From Candidatus Bathyarchaeota archaeon (GTDB lineage Archaea; Thermoproteota; Bathyarchaeia; 40CM-2-53-6), in contig VBBP01000062.1 in assembly GCA_005884195.1 (NCBI GenBank), positions 1 through 39,393 of the forward strand: a DNA stretch of 39,393 nucleotides, given 5' to 3'. The notes under the pieces were generated by a model. That model was not told the DNA's origin. It searched no databases and was given only the letters and a program-made list of their open reading frames with translations. Of this stretch, positions 1 through 9,800 are shown piece by piece. Position 1 is the stretch's first letter; each line of letters begins with the position of its first letter. The translations under genes were made by a program, and so were the position numbers.

Positions 1-3000
1 GATCGCCCCAACTGCCCTCGCAGTAGCGGTAAGCGGTCCAGCTTCGGGCTCTGTCGGTGCGTCTCTAACGTTCACCGCAACGGGTTCAGGCGGAACTGCG
101 CCGTACACGTTCTCCTGGAGTGCTCCAGGTGGAACACCTGCAACAGGGACAGGCGCTAGCTTCACTGTCAGCTACTCGGTCAAGGGTAGCAAGACAATCA
201 ACGTCACAATCACCGACACGAACAACGCGAAAGCGTTCAGGCTGACAACCGTAACGATCAACCCAGCTGCCCTATCAACAGACTTCACATCGAACCCGAC
301 GACCATCACGCCTGGCACACCTGTAACCTTCACTGCAACCACAACCGGCGGAACTAGCCCGTACACCTACACATGGAACTTCGGAGACGGCAACACAGGC
401 ACCGGCAACCCGGTCAGTCACACCTATACAACCGGCGGACAGTTCACTGTTATAGAGAACGTCACGGACACCAACGGCGCGAAGGCAACAGCAACTCACA
501 CCGTAGGATCAATACTTGTCGTAACCGAGACATGCCCAGCAACAGGCACCGTGGGAATCGCAGTAACATGCACCGCAACCGCAACCGGTGGAACCGCACC
601 AGTCACCTTCACATGGAGCGCACCAGGCGGCACACCAGCAACAGGCACAGGATCCAGTTTCAGCACAACATACAACGTCAAGGGAACAGTCACGATTAGC
701 GTTACCGGAACAGATTCAGCAACTCCAACGCACAACACACAAACTGTGTCCAAGCAAGTCACAATCAACCCACTCGCTCTCACAGTCTCTGTCACTGGTC
801 CAACTTCAGGAACGGTTGGAACTGCGGTAACCTTCACGGCCAGCGCGTCTGGCGGCACCTCGCCTTACACGTTCAGCTGGACCGCACCAGGAGGCAACCC
901 TGCAACTGGAACCGGGGCAAGCTTCTCCACAACTTACAGCGTCAAGGGCACATACACGGTCAACGCAACCGCCACTGATGGTAACGGTGCTCGAGCATTC
1001 AGGACAGCAAGCATCACGATTGCCCCACAAGCTGTAGCAGTAACTGTAACAGGACCCGCATCAGGCACAGTTGGAACTGCGGTAACATTCACAGCATCCG
1101 CAACAGGCGGAACTGCGCCGTACACGTTCTCCTGGTCTGCTCCAGGCGGAACCCCGTCATCCGGCACAGGCGCTAGCTTCACAGTCACCTATTCCGTCAA
1201 AGGAAGCTACGTAGTCAACGCGACCGCTACAGATTCAAACAACGCTAAGGCATCAAAGACGGCATCCATCAGCATCTCATCCACGCCTCCATCAGTCACG
1301 GTAACCGGACCAACAACCGGAACCGTTGGAACCGCGGTCACATTCACAGCGTCAGCCACCGGCGGCACAGCACCGTACACATTCAGCTGGAGTGCTCCAG
1401 GAGGAACACCCGCGACTGGAACGGGCTCAAGCTTCACCGTGACCTACTCGTCAAAGGGCACGAAGACAGTAAACGCGACCGTAACGGATGTCAACGGAGC
1501 GAAATCGTCGAAGACAGCAACCCTAACGATCTCCGCGCAAGCACTAGCCGTTACCTTCACCGTAAGCCCCAACCCAACAGTTGGAAGCCCGGTCACGTTC
1601 ACTGCCACTGCAACCGGCGGAACCTCGCCATACTCATTCAGCTGGAACTTTGGCGACGGTAGCACTCTTGCCAATGGCCCCACGGTAATGCACACCTACG
1701 CGGCCAAGGGAACCTACCAGGTCTCCGTTACAGTTACCGATGCTAATGCCGCAACAGCGAACACGGGCAAAGCAGTCACAGTCGCACCCCAGGCTCTAAC
1801 AGCAGGTTTCACCTTCGCACCTGCATCACCAGTCTCAGGCCAACAAGTCACCTTCACAGCAACCGCCTCCGGCGGAACATCACCCTACACGTTCGCCTGG
1901 AACTTTGGCGACGGAACAACAGGCACAGGTAACCCAGTGACCCATATCTACAGCAACGCTGCTACAACAACTTACAACGTTACGCTAACAGTCACCGACA
2001 CGAATGCCGTGAAAGCTTCCGTCAGCCACAGCGTGGTCGTTGCGGCTCCACAGCTAACCGTCGACTTCACTTTCACACCAACTAACCCCACAGTAGGCCA
2101 GAGCGTCACATTCACAGCCACATCCAGTGGCGGAACCCCACCGATCAGCTTCAGCTGGACCTTTGGCGACGGTAGCACCGGCACCGGAAGCCCAGTATCC
2201 CACACCTACGCCGTCAAGGGCACATACACTGTCGCTCTAACTGGAACCGACGCCGGAGGCAAGACTGCTTCCGCAACCCACATGGTCACCGTAACGCCAC
2301 TCGCAGTCTCAGCTGACTTCACCTTCTCGCCCACAACGCCGACCACAGGACAGTCGGTAACATTCACTGCCACAGTGTCCGGTGGCACCGCACCATACTC
2401 CTACTCATGGAGCTTCGGTGACGGCGCGACAGGATCCAGCAACCCAGTCAGCCACACATATGCTACGAAGGGCTCGTTCACCGTGACGCTAACTGTCACT
2501 GACGCGAACGGTGTTCGAATGACGGTAAGCCACGTCGTCACAGTAACACCGATGGCGCTCAACGCAGACTTCACATTCAGCCCAACATCGCCCACGGTAG
2601 GCGGCCCAGTCACCTTCACAGCCACCGTGTCTGGAGGAACATCACCCTACACGTTCGCCTGGAACTTTGGCGACGGATCAACAGGCAGCGGAAACCCAGC
2701 AACCCACACCTACACGACAAACGGCACATTCACCGTGGTCCTGACTGTAACCGACAGCAACGCAGTCACAGCAACGGCAAGCCACGCAGTCACCGTAACG
2801 AGAGTTGTAACAGGACTATCGGCAGACTTCGGCCCAACAAACACACTGGTCGGAACAACCAAATTCGTCGCAGTAATCAAAGGCGGAGTATCGCCCTACA
2901 CATGCCTCTGGACCTTCGGAGACGGCACAGCCCCACAGACAGGCTGCAACCCAGCTCACACCTACATCGCCTCAGGCACTTTCACGGCGACGCTGACAGT

Positions 3001-3406
3001 CACTGACAGCGCAGGCTCGACTGCAACTGCCAGTCACGCAGTTACAGTGCAAGCTGGACCCACGGTTGACATCATTACATTCAAGCAGCATCCGTTCTTC
3101 CCGACCCAGCAAGACTTCAAGGTGCACTTTACCAACCCAAGCACCATCGCAGTGAACATGACCGTTACGATCGACATATTCGACGGAAGCGGCACAATCG
3201 TCCAAGAGCTCACAAGAACGGTCACCGTCGGACCTGGAGTTCAGTCGAAGTTCGACATGTTCTTCACTCCAACAGCGAAGGCGGCGTACACGTTCTCCGC
3301 CTCAATGACGTACAGTGCAACGCTGCCAGTCGGTGCCGGCACGAGCCAGACGACGACTGTGAGCGGCTCTAACGGAACCCAGACAGGCAGCTTCTCGTAC
3401 AGATAG
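1..3406 (+). CDS. PKD-repeat surface protein, 5'-truncated by window edge
   Basis: The frame is open from base 2 to the TAG at 3404-3406, giving 1134 visible residues with no start in view. About twelve PKD-type beta-sandwich repeats of 83-86 residues run in tandem (residues 5-1015). Repeats 1 and 3-6 have the variant core WSAPGG (or WTAPGG), whereas repeat 2 and repeats 7-12 have the classic W-x-FGDG core. Each ends with a TVTD-like strand. The last PKD has two cysteines (TCLW and GCNP) and is followed by a beta-rich domain of about 115 residues ending GSFSYR. There is no C-terminal membrane helix and no dockerin in view. PKD arrays usually act as extracellular spacers or adhesive stalks. 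The N-terminus, which would tell whether it also carries a cohesin like the gene at 6808, lies outside the window. Its last two domains resemble the end of that gene. Confidence 0.88.
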   Translation, partial: IAPTALAVAVSGPASGSVGASLTFTATGSGGTAPYTFSWSAPGGTPATGTGASFTVSYSVKGSKTINVTITDTNNAKAFRLTTVTINPAALSTDFTSNPTTITPGTPVTFTATTTGGTSPYTYTWNFGDGNTGTGNPVSHTYTTGGQFTVIENVTDTNGAKATATHTVGSILVVTETCPATGTVGIAVTCTATATGGTAPVTFTWSAPGGTPATGTGSSFSTTYNVKGTVTISVTGTDSATPTHNTQTVSKQVTINPLALTVSVTGPTSGTVGTAVTFTASASGGTSPYTFSWTAPGGNPATGTGASFSTTYSVKGTYTVNATATDGNGARAFRTASITIAPQAVAVTVTGPASGTVGTAVTFTASATGGTAPYTFSWSAPGGTPSSGTGASFTVTYSVKGSYVVNATATDSNNAKASKTASISISSTPPSVTVTGPTTGTVGTAVTFTASATGGTAPYTFSWSAPGGTPATGTGSSFTVTYSSKGTKTVNATVTDVNGAKSSKTATLTISAQALAVTFTVSPNPTVGSPVTFTATATGGTSPYSFSWNFGDGSTLANGPTVMHTYAAKGTYQVSVTVTDANAATANTGKAVTVAPQALTAGFTFAPASPVSGQQVTFTATASGGTSPYTFAWNFGDGTTGTGNPVTHIYSNAATTTYNVTLTVTDTNAVKASVSHSVVVAAPQLTVDFTFTPTNPTVGQSVTFTATSSGGTPPISFSWTFGDGSTGTGSPVSHTYAVKGTYTVALTGTDAGGKTASATHMVTVTPLAVSADFTFSPTTPTTGQSVTFTATVSGGTAPYSYSWSFGDGATGSSNPVSHTYATKGSFTVTLTVTDANGVRMTVSHVVTVTPMALNADFTFSPTSPTVGGPVTFTATVSGGTSPYTFAWNFGDGSTGSGNPATHTYTTNGTFTVVLTVTDSNAVTATASHAVTVTRVVTGLSADFGPTNTLVGTTKFVAVIKGGVSPYTCLWTFGDGTAPQTGCNPAHTYIASGTFTATLTVTDSAGSTATASHAVTVQAGPTVDIITFKQHPFFPTQQDFKVHFTNPSTIAVNMTVTIDIFDGSGTIVQELTRTVTVGPGVQSKFDMFFTPTAKAAYTFSASMTYSATLPVGAGTSQTTTVSGSNGTQTGSFSYR
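5..3050 (+). repeat. Tandem array of about 12 PKD-encoding units (about 252 nt each)
   Basis: Units of about 250 nt repeat in frame. Some stretches are identical between units: a 42-nt block at 1874-1915 recurs at 2636-2677, and a block of about 30 nt near 90-119 recurs near 1106-1135. Other units have diverged at synonymous sites. The pattern points to an old array with later local duplication or gene conversion. Confidence 0.85.
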
Positions 3407-3427
3407 GCACGACCTAGAACCCCCAGC

Positions 3428-3441
3428 TTTCCCCTTTTTTT
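3428..3441 (+). terminator. T-rich terminator after PKD protein
   Basis: A pyrimidine run ending in seven consecutive T lies about 25 nt after the stop at 3406, without a strong hairpin. This is typical of archaeal intrinsic termination. The AT-rich stretch just after it (3443-3452) may serve as the TATA box of the next gene. Confidence 0.5.
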
Positions 3442-3481
3442 GGGAATTATTCTCCCGAGAAATTCACAGTATCGTGGGACA

Positions 3482-5119
3482 ATGTATGGCAAAAAGTTAG
3501 TCGCAGCGATTCTGCTCTTCCTGGTTCTAGTACCCGCGTCCTATGTTTTCGGGAATCAAGTACCTGCTTCTTCGATCAAGCCGAACCCTATACTCACAAT
3601 CACCCCGACGAACGCACAGCGATTCACTAACGATGTCTCTTACGATTTTGGCCCGGCCGTTATCCAAGGACTTGATGGCACTTCTTGGGTCTTCTGGTCA
3701 TACTCCTTTTTCAACGGAAGGGTTTCAAATCCGACCATCAACTATAGAACTACTACTTCCCCAGGCTACATTTACAACTCTTCCAATTGGTCCTCTGCAC
3801 AAACACTAGTCTCTACCCCTCTCAGCCAGAACATAGCTCCCTCGGCCGCGCAGTTGCGCAATGGTACCCTCTTCGTCTCCTTTGCATCAAACCGAACAGG
3901 TAACTATGATATCTTTCTCAAGAGATATTCCCCTGGCCAAGGTTGGTCCTCTGATATGCAGATGACCTTGAACACAGCCAATGAAAAGATCTCTTCTATC
4001 GTCGCTGCGAGTGATGGAAGCCTGTGGCTATTCTGGGATCAGCTGATCAATCCCACAACAAGCAATATTTTCTACAAGGTTTGGAGAAACGGGTCCTGGT
4101 CAACGGAGGCGGCCCTTACGAGTGACGCCTCGAACATAGAGAATTCTGAACCTTCTGGATTCCAAATGCTTGACGGGAGTGTATGGATGGTCTGGTCCCG
4201 AACGGACACCACTTCCAACCTGAGCAACCTATACTATAGAGCATACAGAAGCGGATCTTGGACTAATCCGGCCCAGCTCACCACCAACGCTAACCCCGAC
4301 CACCACCCTCACATTATGCAGGACAGCAACAACACTATCTGGATGGTCTGGAACCGAGAGCTACCAGTTTCATCAACAGTCTTCCAGAACGACATCTTCT
4401 ACTCCTACTCGGTCAACAACGGAGCCAGCTTCGTGCCCGAAACCAATCTGACCAACGACACTAGCTGTACAGCTAACTGTCCTGAGGACATAATGCCCGC
4501 CCTGTCCCAGCTGAAGGATGGCAGGATCTACCTGTTCTGGACGACCAACAGAGACCCAGAGTTCTACTGGGACCTCTACTACGCGACAACCAACGTGCAG
4601 CCCTTCCACAACGTGGCGGTCAAGTCTCTTTCCGCGTCACCCTTGACCCTGAGAGACTTCGGGATAGTGACAATCAATGTTACGGTTGCCAACACGGGGA
4701 CTTTTCCAGAGAGTTTCTGGCTTTTTGTCAAGGCGACAAACACTTCAGCCTTGACTGTCGCTGTCCAATTCCTGAGTCTCGCTGCAGGACAGATCATGCC
4801 ATTGTCCATCGGCTGGAATACTACTGGGACGAAGCCTTCAAAATACCAGCTGTCAGCAAATATCCTAACAAGCCAGACTGAGAACGAGATTGTAACCGGG
4901 GACAACACATTGCTCGGACCAAGACTGTGGTTACTTCCGCCGGGGGATGTTAACATGAATGGCCGTGACGACATTCTTGACGTCGCCCTAGTCGCTGCAG
5001 CGTTCGGTTCAACACCAGGAAGCCCCACCTGGAACCCCGCCTGCGACTTTGACCATAACGGAAAAGTAGACATCTTGGACGTGGCAACAGTCGCGTACTG
5101 GTTCGGAACCTACACCTAA
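3482..5119 (+). CDS. Secreted beta-propeller / CARDB / dockerin protein
   Basis: A 545-residue protein from ATG 3482. An in-frame TTG at 3440 would add 14 residues ahead of an otherwise ideal signal peptide (MYGKKLVAAILLF start), so I prefer the ATG. Residues 45-370 form five or six repeats with motifs such as GSVWMVWSR and GRIYLFWTT, typical of a sialidase- or BNR-like propeller blade, but only a degenerate Asp-box (SVNNGASF) is seen and no catalytic set is evident. Residues 375-480 look like a CARDB-type beta-sandwich. Residues 488-543 are a type I-like dockerin with two intact calcium loops, DVNMNGRDDILD and DFDHNGKVDILD, each followed by a DVAxVA..FG helix. It should be exported and docked onto a cohesin, most simply one of the neighbours at 5157 or 6808. 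It is a shorter paralogue of the gene at 18176. Its ligand is unknown. Confidence 0.85.
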   Translation: MYGKKLVAAILLFLVLVPASYVFGNQVPASSIKPNPILTITPTNAQRFTNDVSYDFGPAVIQGLDGTSWVFWSYSFFNGRVSNPTINYRTTTSPGYIYNSSNWSSAQTLVSTPLSQNIAPSAAQLRNGTLFVSFASNRTGNYDIFLKRYSPGQGWSSDMQMTLNTANEKISSIVAASDGSLWLFWDQLINPTTSNIFYKVWRNGSWSTEAALTSDASNIENSEPSGFQMLDGSVWMVWSRTDTTSNLSNLYYRAYRSGSWTNPAQLTTNANPDHHPHIMQDSNNTIWMVWNRELPVSSTVFQNDIFYSYSVNNGASFVPETNLTNDTSCTANCPEDIMPALSQLKDGRIYLFWTTNRDPEFYWDLYYATTNVQPFHNVAVKSLSASPLTLRDFGIVTINVTVANTGTFPESFWLFVKATNTSALTVAVQFLSLAAGQIMPLSIGWNTTGTKPSKYQLSANILTSQTENEIVTGDNTLLGPRLWLLPPGDVNMNGRDDILDVALVAAAFGSTPGSPTWNPACDFDHNGKVDILDVATVAYWFGTYT

Positions 5120-5136
5120 ACACTCAAGTCTCAATC

Positions 5137-5144
5137 GGTATTTT
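5137..5144 (+). promoter_or_regulatory. Possible TATA box for cohesin gene at 5157
   Basis: The sequence ggtatttt lies between two same-strand genes. Its spacing fits a start near 5165, which would favour the internal ATG at 5196 over 5157. The evidence is weak. Confidence 0.3.
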
Positions 5145-5156
5145 CTCCGCTAGTAG

Positions 5157-6659
5157 ATGATGCAAAGAGGACTACCCTTATTCAACAGAACCACGATGAA
5201 TCCGCGTCTCTCTGAACCATCGACTGATCGAATCTTGACTCTTGCACGCCCAATAATTCTCGTTGTGATACTGCTCTTCCTTTTCACAACTCATGCATCG
5301 CCGGCAATCCATGGTGTCCCACAGACCCCGGTCGCGCTAGGAATTCTTGGAGAAGGCTACTCGACTCCCGACATAGTTGACCCAGAACTCGTCATTGGGG
5401 CAGTGCTTAACGTGACGGTTGTCGTCGATAATATTCCTCCTATCATAGACGCGTCTCAGGGAGGACTACAGGGCTTCGACATTTCAATATCCTACAACTC
5501 GACGATGCTCAATGTCGTCGATATCGGCCTCCGCCCTTACTACTGCAGCTCATCAGACGGCTGCCTATACTCCAACGCTAACGAAAACCAGATGCTAATT
5601 CTCAACAACACGATCGACTCAGCGAACGGCATCGCACGGTTCGCAGCCATAACCACTGACCCAGGCCTCAGAGCACCAGACGCCGGAGTATTATTCAAAA
5701 TAAGTTTCAAAATTCTTGCATTAGGATTTACCACAATCAGCATTATCCAAAATGTGTCGCAGCTCTACGGCTTCTCAAATCATTGCGCGCAATTCCTATC
5801 ATACACCGCTGCAAATGCGACGCTTGACAATAGGCGTCCGTTCCGACTTATCGCAAATCCCTCATCGCTCCTGTTCTCTCCTGATCAGAGTAAGTCGGCT
5901 AATGTCACAGTATACCGTGTCAACTCCGCAGGAGACGGAGACGTCACCTTGCTCCTCAGCGGAATTGCAACCACCCAGATAACCTACAGCTTCAACCCTC
6001 GAACAGCCTCACTCAACGGTCCTCATGGAGTCTTCAGCTTCAACTCCAATCTAACTATCTCAACCTCTCCGGGCACTTCTATCGCGACTTATCATCTCGA
6101 AATAATCGCCCAGCTCTCAAGCACCCTCAATCAGCTCCACCAGGCGAGGCTGAACTTTACCCTCTACGTTGGAACCCAACCCGGCTCGATCCCAGCTATC
6201 ATTACGCCGATTCATTCTCCGTCTTTCCAAGGCTCTGACAGCAACACGCTCACAACCACCGCCCCCCGCTATCCGTCACTTCCCCTCCTCGGGAGGTTCA
6301 ACATCATAACGGCTACCATCGCCGGAGCCCCTGTAACGTTTACCCAAAACGTATGCGGGGGCACGGCTCCCTACCAGGCTAGTTGGAAATTCGGCGACGG
6401 AAACTACACAACAACCAAGCAGGACCGAGAAGGCATCGGAGCCTCAACAAGCCACACCTACGCCGCCCCAGGACCATACCAGGTCAATCTCATAATTACC
6501 GATGGGACAGGCCAGACCTTCACAACCTCCCAGACAATCACCGTTTCCCCGATTCCCCAAGCCAGCCCACTTATGGGCACGATCGCGGCCGCAACCGTCG
6601 TATTGGCCATTGCCCTAATCCTCGCAGTCGTTTACATACGTCGGCGCGGTAGATCCTAG
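5157..6659 (+). CDS. Membrane-anchored cohesin-PKD protein (scaffoldin-like)
   Basis: 500 residues from ATG 5157; ATG 5196 is an alternative that keeps the signal sequence (hydrophobic core at about residues 32-48). Residues 54-230 have the cohesin pattern: a VLNVTVVVDN strand, the hallmark GFDISISYNSTMLNVVDI segment and a later VLFKISFKIL strand. Residues 232-345 are an Ig-like sandwich. Residues 378-468 are a PKD domain (WKFGDG, HTYAAPGPYQVNLIITD). Residues 474-493 form a transmembrane helix followed by RRRGRS, giving an outside ectodomain and a short basic cytoplasmic tail. It lies between a dockerin gene and a giant cohesin gene on the same strand. It could hold dockerin proteins at the membrane. 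The cohesin assignment is by pattern, and other Ig-like folds are possible. Confidence 0.82.
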   Translation: MMQRGLPLFNRTTMNPRLSEPSTDRILTLARPIILVVILLFLFTTHASPAIHGVPQTPVALGILGEGYSTPDIVDPELVIGAVLNVTVVVDNIPPIIDASQGGLQGFDISISYNSTMLNVVDIGLRPYYCSSSDGCLYSNANENQMLILNNTIDSANGIARFAAITTDPGLRAPDAGVLFKISFKILALGFTTISIIQNVSQLYGFSNHCAQFLSYTAANATLDNRRPFRLIANPSSLLFSPDQSKSANVTVYRVNSAGDGDVTLLLSGIATTQITYSFNPRTASLNGPHGVFSFNSNLTISTSPGTSIATYHLEIIAQLSSTLNQLHQARLNFTLYVGTQPGSIPAIITPIHSPSFQGSDSNTLTTTAPRYPSLPLLGRFNIITATIAGAPVTFTQNVCGGTAPYQASWKFGDGNYTTTKQDREGIGASTSHTYAAPGPYQVNLIITDGTGQTFTTSQTITVSPIPQASPLMGTIAAATVVLAIALILAVVYIRRRGRS

Positions 6660-6778
6660 TAAGCCAAACGTCCGATGATCCCTTGCCCAACACGGCGTCT
6701 CATCTTTCCGGGTTTCTTGAGACTCACTTGTAACGCCGAAGTAAGCCCTAGGTATCCGCGGATGACAAGGGTGGAAAA

Positions 6779-6788
6779 TCTTAATTAC
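6779..6788 (+). promoter_or_regulatory. TATA-like box, leaderless start at 6808
   Basis: The sequence atcttaatta is centred about 24 nt upstream of ATG 6808, the distance expected between an archaeal TATA box and the transcription start. The mRNA may therefore begin at the start codon. No ribosome binding site precedes 6808. Confidence 0.5.
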
Positions 6789-6807
6789 AAAGAAGTCCGA
6801 AACACTA

Positions 6808-9800
6808 ATGACTTTGTTCTCGAGAAACGCCGGAATGAAACGATCAGTAGCACTTCTCAAAAAGAAGCCCCGCTCCATTCTCCTAGCCCTGATACTTCTC
6901 CTGGTCAGCCTATCGACTGCTGGCCTCGCCTCCCATCTTATTGGAGACAACCTCCTCCCAGGAGTAAATCCTGTCTCCGCCCAAACCGGTCCCAATGCAC
7001 TGGGCATAGTTTGCGGTTATGGTGCTTCGGCCCCGGGCCAAGCGTTTCCCGCTCCAATCGGCACCCCGGATGGTGACACGGCCAATGTTGATTCAAGTTG
7101 TCAATGGGCCGGGGACGTAGATGGCGACGGTGCCCTTGATCCTCTGGTTTCCGATAGTCCTTCCCTTGGTACAGCCGGCTCGGGCGGTGGTTTCACCGCT
7201 GATGTCGTTATCACAGGTCTCAACACTATCATCAACGGTTTTGATCTCACCATCGATTACAATACAACAATTATAGACGCCATCAAGATAGACCAGACAG
7301 GTCTTCTCTACGGCGGCAATAGTGGCTGCCCGAACACGAATCCTTCATGCACTTTGACCACTGCTCTTTCAATCGACCGAAATCTCGGGGAAGTTCGCGT
7401 CTCTCAAGCGGTATTGGGAATCACGTCGGGACCTGGTGGCAATTGCGACTCGACCGCGAATCCTTCATGTGTTAGTCCAAACCAGGAACTTTTCCGGATA
7501 CGCTTTGATATCGTGGGAACCGGCAGCGGTTTCATCAACTTCTCAACAGATCCAGTGAAAAACGTCATTACAAATCCTGGAGCCGTCCAGCATACAACTC
7601 TGGACAGCGCTCTCATTACCAATGACCTCTTCAACCTGGTCAACTCGCAGACAGCGGGCAACTTCAACGAGTCATGGACTTTCTCTCCGAACCCCGAGGT
7701 TCCAGGGGCATCCATAACATTCAGTGCTGCCGCTGCAAAGTGCAGCTACTGCACGGCTCCGTTCACCTATTCTTGGGACTTTAGCAGTCAAGATTCTGCC
7801 GCCTATGTCGCAAAGGTCGATGCTTCAGGTCAGACCGCAACGGTAACGGCTCCTCCGCCTGTCGTCAATAGAGTCACACTCACCGTTGCGGATAGTGCCG
7901 CTCACAGTATAGTCGCAACCCGGCGACTCCCTCTAACAAACGTCGCTTCAGGGCCGACTACCGCAGCGCAAGGTACCCCTGTCGGTCCTTTCAGTGGCAA
8001 GTGGTTGGGTGGTGTTGTCACTCCCACCGCAGGCTATTCGGGCTTGTGGAGATTGTGCCCAGGCACCGCGCTGGCCCATCCTGTCTGCAGTAGTGGACCT
8101 GTCGTAATCTCGCAGGCTCCTGGATCTATTACTCAGACAACTAGTGTTGCCCCCGTGTCATGGGCTTTCGCAGGTTTGTACAATGACTTCCTATCGATCT
8201 CTGACGCTGCGGTAAGCCAGATTTCGGCCAACGCGAACACTGTCGTGGCTCCGTTCACTGTTAACGTGACTGGCGCAACCCCCGCCTACACCGTAGCAGT
8301 GACTCCTGATAAGACCTCAATCAACGCTGGCTCATCCGTTACTTTCACGGCAGTCGTGACCTATGCCGCGGCATTTCCAGCGGCGTCGAGGTCAACATCA
8401 TTCAGCTATCTCTTCATCTTTGGAGATGGAAGCCAAGATACTGTTACTACCGGAACAGATACTCACACGTTCAATACTGGCGGAACGTTCACCGTCAAAG
8501 TTGTCGCGCGGGAAACTGGCGCGGCGTCTCCTAGCCAGATTCAGGAGAACGGTTACTCGGCAGCCGTAACCGTGATTGGTCCGCTAACTGTTGCCTTCAC
8601 GTTCTCTCCATCCTCGCCAGCTGCAGGCGAGTTGATCACATTCACATCAGCCGTTTCGGGTGGGACTCCGCCATACTCCTATGCATGGAACTTTGGCGAC
8701 GGAACAACATCTACCTTACAGAACCCAACCCACTCGTTTGCTACAGTTGGCACGGACACTGTCGGATTGACGGTGACTGATTCGTCAACTCCCACTCCAC
8801 AGACCAAGACAATCTCCAAGATGGTAACGGTAGCTCCTGCCGCGTTCGACTTCAGCCTGTCGACCCCCGCACCGGCCAGTCTAGCTGTCGTCCAGGGCTC
8901 GACCAGTCCGTCATCCTCAATCACTGCTACCCTTGTTACGGGTACGGCTGTGCCCGTGACCTTCTCTACATCCGCATTACCCTCCGGTGTCACCGCGACA
9001 TTCTCGAACAGTCCGTGCAGTCCCACATGCACCACTATGGTGTCATTCGCGGCTACGGCCACAGCCACTCTAGGCCCGGTGACTGTGACGATCAATGTTG
9101 CTGGTGGAAGTGCAAGTCACTCCGTGACTCTCTCCTTGACTGTTACGGCACCTGTCGCCGTCCCTACTGTCACCGTGAACAATCCAACACCCAACCCTGC
9201 GAATACAGGAGCAACTGTAACCGTGACATTCTCTGTCACCAGTACCGCAGCAGTCACAGGAATCACTGTAAACTGGGGCGACGGAACAGCCCTCGACAGC
9301 TTGGTGGGAACAGCAACTTCTGATACTCACATCTACGCGAACACTGGCACTGCAAAGTCGCAGGTTTTCACCATAACTGTCACCGCGACGAACAGCGCGG
9401 GACCCGGCTCGGGCACGACCACCGAGACAATAAACGATAGGCCCCCGATAGTGACGATATCCACTGTTTCACCGAACCCTGCAAATACTGGCGCGACAGT
9501 TACTGTGAGCTTCACAGCGACAGATCCTGATGGTACAGTCTCATCCATAAGCGTCGACTGGGGCGATGCCTCAACTCCGACAAGTCTTGGAGGAACAGCT
9601 ACGTCCGCTACTCACACCTACGCCAACACGGGCAGTGCAAAGACTCAAGCCTTCACCATCACAGTAACCGCAACAGACAATAGCGGCTCAACAGGTTTCG
9701 CCACAACCTCGGAAACCGTTAACGACAGGCCGCCAGTTGTCAGCGTTACGAACGTTTCACCAAACCCGGTCAATACCGGCGTTCTTGTCACACTGACTTT

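Noticed and set aside
4579..5073. Long open frame on the minus strand inside the propeller-dockerin gene
   Set aside because: It mirrors the coding strand; the product has no signal peptide or domain, whereas the plus strand gives a clear dockerin. The same applies to minus-strand frames across 19837-20379 and throughout the PKD arrays.
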